A stretch of DNA of 17,457 bases, taken from JBFWNZ01 sp050250795 (GTDB taxonomy: Bacteria; Pseudomonadota; Alphaproteobacteria; UBA8366). Made by a program: the position numbers and the translations under genes. Shown here one piece after another: positions 14,350-17,457 of the stretch (its first letter is position 1; each line of letters starts with the position of its first letter). Under the pieces are notes generated by a model, which saw only the letters and a list, made by a program, of their open reading frames with translations, had not been told where the DNA came from and ran no database searches. The DNA is taken from assembly GCA_050250795.1 (NCBI GenBank), contig JBFWNZ010000043.1, forward strand, positions 1-17,457. The letters run 5' to 3'.

Positions 14350-15143
14350 GCCGCCTCGACCAGGCGATGCCGCTCGTACAGAAAGCGGAGCACCGCCGAC
14401 CGGCACTGGATGTAGGTCTGGTCGGCCGCCAGTTCGAGCCGCCGGCGCGGCCGCGCCAACGGCACTGGCAGCACTTCGCCGATCCGCGCGGCCGGACCGT
14501 TGGTCATCATCACGATCCGGTCCGACAGCAACACGGCCTCGTCCACGTCATGGGTGATCATCAGCACGGTGTTGCCCAGTTCGGCGTGGATCTGCATGAC
14601 CTGATCCTGCAGATGTGCGCGGGTCAGCGCGTCGAGCGCGCCGAAGGGCTCATCCAGGAGCAGTATCTTCGGCTCCATGGCGAGTGCCCGGGCGATGCCG
14701 ACCCGCTGCTTCATGCCCCCGGAAATCTCGGCCGGACGCTTGTCGCGCGCATGGCCCATCTGGACCAGATCGAGATTGCGCATGGTCCAGTCATGCCGTT
14801 CGCCCCGGCTTTTGGACCGCCCGAAGACCTTGTCCACAGCTAGGCGCACATTCTCGTAGACCGTCAGCCACGGCAGCAGCGAGTGGTTCTGGAACACGAC
14901 CGCGCGATCGGGCCCCGGCTCGTCCACCACCTTGCCCTCCAGGAAAACGACGCCGCTGGTCGCCGGCGTCAGGCCGGCCACGATGTTGAGCAGGGTGGAC
15001 TTGCCGCAACCGGAATGCCCGATGATCGAGATGTACTCGCCGCGCTCGACCGTCAGCGAAACCTGCTTGAGCACTTCTGCCGAGCCGCTTGCCTGGCGAA
15101 AGCTCTTGTCGACCTGTTCAATGGACAGATAGCCCTGAGTCAT
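14346..15143 (-). CDS. nasD: Nitrate ABC transporter ATP-binding protein (NrtD/NasD type)
   Basis: A 265-residue ATPase subunit powering nitrate uptake. All ABC motifs are present: Walker A GHSGCGKST at 42-50, Q-loop Gln85 (VVFQNHSLLPW), signature ISGGMKQR at 140-147, Walker B ILLLDEPFGALD at 160-171, and the H-loop His198 in MITHDVDEA. Length and the FQNHSLLPWLTVYENV stretch fit the nitrate/taurine subgroup of ABC importers, and the operon identifies the substrate. It lacks the extra C-terminal binding-protein-like domain of cyanobacterial NrtC. The ATG at 15143 follows the permease stop by 12 nt with GAGGAGGA overlapping that stop; its own stop overlaps the nirB GTG. Confidence 0.95.
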   Translation of the reverse strand: MTQGYLSIEQVDKSFRQASGSAEVLKQVSLTVERGEYISIIGHSGCGKSTLLNIVAGLTPATSGVVFLEGKVVDEPGPDRAVVFQNHSLLPWLTVYENVRLAVDKVFGRSKSRGERHDWTMRNLDLVQMGHARDKRPAEISGGMKQRVGIARALAMEPKILLLDEPFGALDALTRAHLQDQVMQIHAELGNTVLMITHDVDEAVLLSDRIVMMTNGPAARIGEVLPVPLARPRRRLELAADQTYIQCRSAVLRFLYERHRLVEAA

Positions 15144-15155
15144 GATCGATCCTCC

Positions 15156-16049
15156 TCACGCGTTCGCGGTGCCGCGCGTCACCGCGCGGCCGATAAGGGC
15201 GACAATCCGGTCGAGCAGGAAGCCGATCATGCCGACATAGACCAGCGCCAGAATGATGTCGCTGATCAGCGACGAGTTCCACGCATCCCAGATGAAGAAG
15301 CCGATGCCGACGCCGCCGATCAGCATCTCGGCCGCGACGATGGCCAGCCAGGACAGGCCGATACCGATCCGCAGGCCGGTGAAGATGTACGGCGCGGCAG
15401 CCGGCAGCATGATCTTGGTGAAGTACTCGAAGCCGTTCAGCCGCAGCACCTTTGCGACATTCTGATAGTCGGCCGGAATGTTGCGGATGCCGACGGCCGT
15501 GTTGATCACGATTGGCCAGATCGCGGTGATGAAGATGACGAAGATCGCCGATGGATTGCCGTCGCGGAAAGCCGCCAGCGACAGCGGCAGCCAGGCAAGC
15601 GGCGGCACCGTGCGCAATACCTGAAAGAGCGGGTCCAGTCCGCGCATCGCCCAGTCGCTCTGGCCGATCAGCGTACCGAGCGCGACACCCGCCACCACGG
15701 CAAGGGCGTATCCCAGCGCCACCCGCTGCAGGCTGGCCAGAACATGCCAGAACATGCCCTGGTCGATACCCTGCCCGACATAGAAGGGGTCGATAATTAA
15801 CTGCCAGCTGTCGCGGATCACGGCCGAAGGGGCCGGCAGGCTGGCGCCGGGCTGGGAGCACAGCATTTCCCACAGCACCACGACGACGGCGATCGTGATC
15901 GCCGGCGGCAGCATGCGCTGGACGATGATGCGGCCGAGAGCAGGCAGCAGGCGGCGGGCCGTCCTGACGGGTACGGCCGAAAAGGCCAGAACCTCGGCAG
16001 AGGGCGATGGGATTTCGGGCTTCTTCAGCTTCGCGACGCTGGCGGTCAT
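15156..16049 (-). CDS. nrtB: Nitrate ABC transporter permease NrtB
   Basis: A 297-residue inner-membrane permease. After a roughly 45-residue cytoplasmic lead comes a first helix (AITIAVVVVLWEML), then about five further helices. The ATPase-coupling loop lies at NVAKVLRLNGFEYFTKIMLP followed by AAAPYIFTGLRIGIGLSWL, the equivalent of the EAA motif, though the first glutamate-alanine pair is replaced by Asn-Val. The ATG at 16049 is chosen over an upstream ATG at 16115 because AAGGAGAG sits just before it and the upstream start would run into the nrtA gene and the stem-loop. It works with the nrtA binding protein and the downstream ATPase. Confidence 0.94.
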   Translation of the reverse strand: MTASVAKLKKPEIPSPSAEVLAFSAVPVRTARRLLPALGRIIVQRMLPPAITIAVVVVLWEMLCSQPGASLPAPSAVIRDSWQLIIDPFYVGQGIDQGMFWHVLASLQRVALGYALAVVAGVALGTLIGQSDWAMRGLDPLFQVLRTVPPLAWLPLSLAAFRDGNPSAIFVIFITAIWPIVINTAVGIRNIPADYQNVAKVLRLNGFEYFTKIMLPAAAPYIFTGLRIGIGLSWLAIVAAEMLIGGVGIGFFIWDAWNSSLISDIILALVYVGMIGFLLDRIVALIGRAVTRGTANA

Positions 16050-16069
16050 TCCACTCTCCTTGCGAAAGC

Positions 16070-16100
16070 GCCGGCCCGACGGAGGGATCGCCGGGCCGGC
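16070..16100 (-). promoter_or_regulatory. Strong stem-loop between nrtA and nrtB
   Basis: GCCGGCCCG at 16070-16078 is perfectly complementary to CGGGCCGGC at 16092-16100, giving a 9-bp stem with a 13-nt loop. The base can be extended by GAAA (16064-16067) pairing with TTTC (16101-16104) across a 2-nt bulge. It begins just after the nrtA stop and ends before the nrtB Shine-Dalgarno. There is no T tract, so it probably protects the nrtA mRNA end or partly limits read-through rather than ending transcription. This would keep binding protein in excess over membrane subunits. Confidence 0.65.
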
Positions 16101-16107
16101 TTTCGGA

Positions 16108-17394
16108 TCAGGCAATGCGCTTGATGTTCAGGCTGGCGAGATAGGCTTCCGGATTGGCCGGATCGAAGACCTTGCCGTCGAAGAAGGTCTCCACCCCGCG
16201 CGAGGTCGAGGTCGGGATGTCGCTCGCCGCGACGCCCAGTTCCTTCGCCGCCTCGCGCCACAGATCCTCGCGGTTCACCTGGTCGATCAGCTTCTTGAAG
16301 TCTTCCTTGCCGGTGAACTTGCCCCAGCGGACGTTCTCGGTCAGGAACCAGAGGTCATGGCTCTTGAACGGATAGGAGGCATGATCCTTCCAGTACTTCA
16401 TGATGTGCGGGCTGTTCTCCACCACCTTGCCGGTGCCGTAGTCGAACTTGCCCTTCATCCGGTCGACGATGTCGCTGACCGGCGCGTTGATCCAGTTCCG
16501 CTTCGAGACGATGGTCGCAACCTCCTCGCGGTTCTCCATCTTCTCGCACCACATCTGCGCTTCCTGGACCGCCATCAGCAGTGCCTTGGCCGCCTTCGGG
16601 TGCTTGTCGACCCAGGCCGCGCGCATGCCGAAAGCCTTCTCCGGATGCTTGCTCCACAACTCGCCCGTGTTAATGGCCGTGTAGCCGATGCCCTGGTTCT
16701 TCAGCTGCTCGTTCCAGGGCTCGCAGACGCAGAAGCAGTCCATCGAGCCGACCTTCATGTTCGCCACCATCTGGGCCGGCGGCACCACGATGGTCTCGAT
16801 GTCGGAATCGGGATCGATCCCGCCGGCCGCGAGCCAGTAGCGGATCCACAGGTCGTGCGTGCCGCCGGGGAAGGTCATGGCGGCACGGACCGGCTTGCCC
16901 GACGCCTTCTTGGCCGCAAGCGCCGTCTTGAACTTGGAGGTATCGGCGCCGACCTTGAGGTCGATGTATTCCTGGGCGACCGAAATGCACTGGCTGTCGA
17001 GGTTGAGCCGCGCAAGGATATACATCGGGGTGGGGATATTGTTCTGGGTCACCACGCCCGACGAGATCAGGTAAGGCATGGGCGTCAGGATATGGGCGCC
17101 GTCGATGCCCTTGCCTTCCGAGCCAAGCACCAGATTGTCGCGCGTGGTGCCCCAGGAGGCCTGCTTCGCGACCTCGACCTCGGTCATCCCGTACTTGTCG
17201 AAGATGCCCTTTTCCTTGGCGACGATCAGCGGCGCGGCATCGGTCAGGGCGATAAAGCCGAGAATGGCCTTCTTCGTTTCCGGGCCCGCACCTTCGGCAA
17301 AAACGCCGGAGGGAAAAGCCGTATTGATGGCGCCGAAGAGCGCCGTGGCGGCGCTGGTCTTGAGCAAGGTACGGCGTGTGACGTTGTAGCTCAT
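16108..17394 (-). CDS. nrtA: Nitrate-binding protein NrtA (CmpA/NrtA/NasF family), Tat-exported
   Basis: A 428-residue periplasmic binding protein that captures nitrate for the ABC importer. The N terminus has a twin-arginine signal, TRRTLLK at 6-12, then a hydrophobic stretch and a cleavage region near AFPSGVFAEG. The mature part opens with KKAILGFIALTDAAPLIVAKEKGIF, the family hallmark. FPGGTHDLWIRYWLAAGGIDP at about 175-195 and HPEKAFGMR at 250-258 fall in the regions that supply nitrate ligands in cyanobacterial NrtA. The ATG at 17394 has AGGGGA upstream. It is the first gene of the nitrate operon; a probable leader terminator lies 47 nt before it. Bicarbonate binding (CmpA) is a family alternative, but the nitrate genes downstream decide for nitrate. 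Confidence 0.95.
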   Translation of the reverse strand: MSYNVTRRTLLKTSAATALFGAINTAFPSGVFAEGAGPETKKAILGFIALTDAAPLIVAKEKGIFDKYGMTEVEVAKQASWGTTRDNLVLGSEGKGIDGAHILTPMPYLISSGVVTQNNIPTPMYILARLNLDSQCISVAQEYIDLKVGADTSKFKTALAAKKASGKPVRAAMTFPGGTHDLWIRYWLAAGGIDPDSDIETIVVPPAQMVANMKVGSMDCFCVCEPWNEQLKNQGIGYTAINTGELWSKHPEKAFGMRAAWVDKHPKAAKALLMAVQEAQMWCEKMENREEVATIVSKRNWINAPVSDIVDRMKGKFDYGTGKVVENSPHIMKYWKDHASYPFKSHDLWFLTENVRWGKFTGKEDFKKLIDQVNREDLWREAAKELGVAASDIPTSTSRGVETFFDGKVFDPANPEAYLASLNIKRIA

Positions 17395-17441
17395 CTTGGT
17401 CCCCTGTCTGGGCGGCCTGCGGGCCTGCCTGCTGCGAGCAC

Positions 17442-17457
17442 AAAAAAAACGCCGCGG
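17442..17457 (-). terminator. 3' arm and T8 tract of a probable leader terminator upstream of nrtA (cut by window edge)
   Basis: Read on the minus strand, the window begins CCGCGGCG followed at once by eight T residues (plus-strand A run 17442-17449). A GC-rich arm running directly into a T tract is the form of a Rho-independent terminator; the 5' arm would lie outside the window. The 47 bp from it to the nrtA start are GC-rich with no visible -10 element, so the promoter is probably upstream of the terminator, making it a leader attenuator. Nitrate operons in related bacteria use NasT, an ANTAR antiterminator, at such sites. Confidence 0.5.

Noticed and set aside
11830..14415. An 861-codon open frame on the plus strand opposite nirB and nirD
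   Set aside because: It is antisense to genes with complete catalytic motifs; its translation is Arg/His/Gly-rich with no recognisable domain, as expected from GC-rich codon bias on the other strand.
1..17457. A search for defence systems, CRISPR, transposases, integrases, tRNA genes or phage genes
   Set aside because: All coding space is explained by transport, regulation, glycan and nitrate genes; no spaced repeats, tRNA-like fold or mobile-element proteins were seen.

Overview
The window looks like the chromosome of a high-GC alphaproteobacterium, probably of the Rhodospirillales type. I base this on GC-rich codon use, on the alphaproteobacterial style of the NirB N terminus, and on the pairing of a tripartite tricarboxylate transporter with an MmgE/PrpD enzyme. 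The exact genus cannot be read from the sequence. I see no tRNA, rRNA, CRISPR array, insertion sequence or phage gene.

Left part (1-4645): a probable uptake-and-catabolism operon on the minus strand, in the order MmgE/PrpD-family enzyme, TctC-type binding protein, TctB, TctA (cut by the left window edge). An IclR-family regulator diverges from it on the plus strand. The 215-bp gap between them holds a sigma-70-like promoter for the operon. Just upstream of its -35 box is an array of four alternating TCCA/TGGA half-sites spaced 9, 10 and 9 bp, the best candidate binding site for the regulator. A 9-bp stem-loop separates tctC from tctB.

Middle part (4717-7408): two divergent envelope-glycan genes. 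One is a GT2 polyprenyl-phosphate glycosyltransferase with two C-terminal membrane helices (GtrB/DPM1-like). The other is a polytopic membrane protein resembling a GT-C transferase. They have no obvious link to the flanking nutrient operons.

Right part (7434-17457): a complete assimilatory nitrate operon on the minus strand, in the order nrtA (Tat-exported nitrate-binding protein), nrtB (permease), nrtD/nasD (ATPase), nirB and nirD (NADH nitrite reductase), nasA (molybdenum nitrate reductase with a C-terminal BFD-type [2Fe-2S] domain) and cysG (siroheme synthase). Together these import nitrate, reduce it to nitrite and then to ammonium, and make the siroheme that NirB needs. Several junctions overlap or nearly so (GTGA, ATGA, 1 nt), suggesting translational coupling. 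A strong stem-loop follows nrtA. At the right edge, 47 nt before the nrtA start, is the 3' arm and T8 tract of what looks like a leader terminator. This suggests control by transcription antitermination, as in NasS/NasT systems, whose genes would lie outside the window.

No clearly new multi-gene system is present. The most useful leads are the IclR operator/promoter, the nrtA leader terminator, the matching stem-loops after both binding-protein genes, and the undefined substrate of the PrpD/Tct operon.
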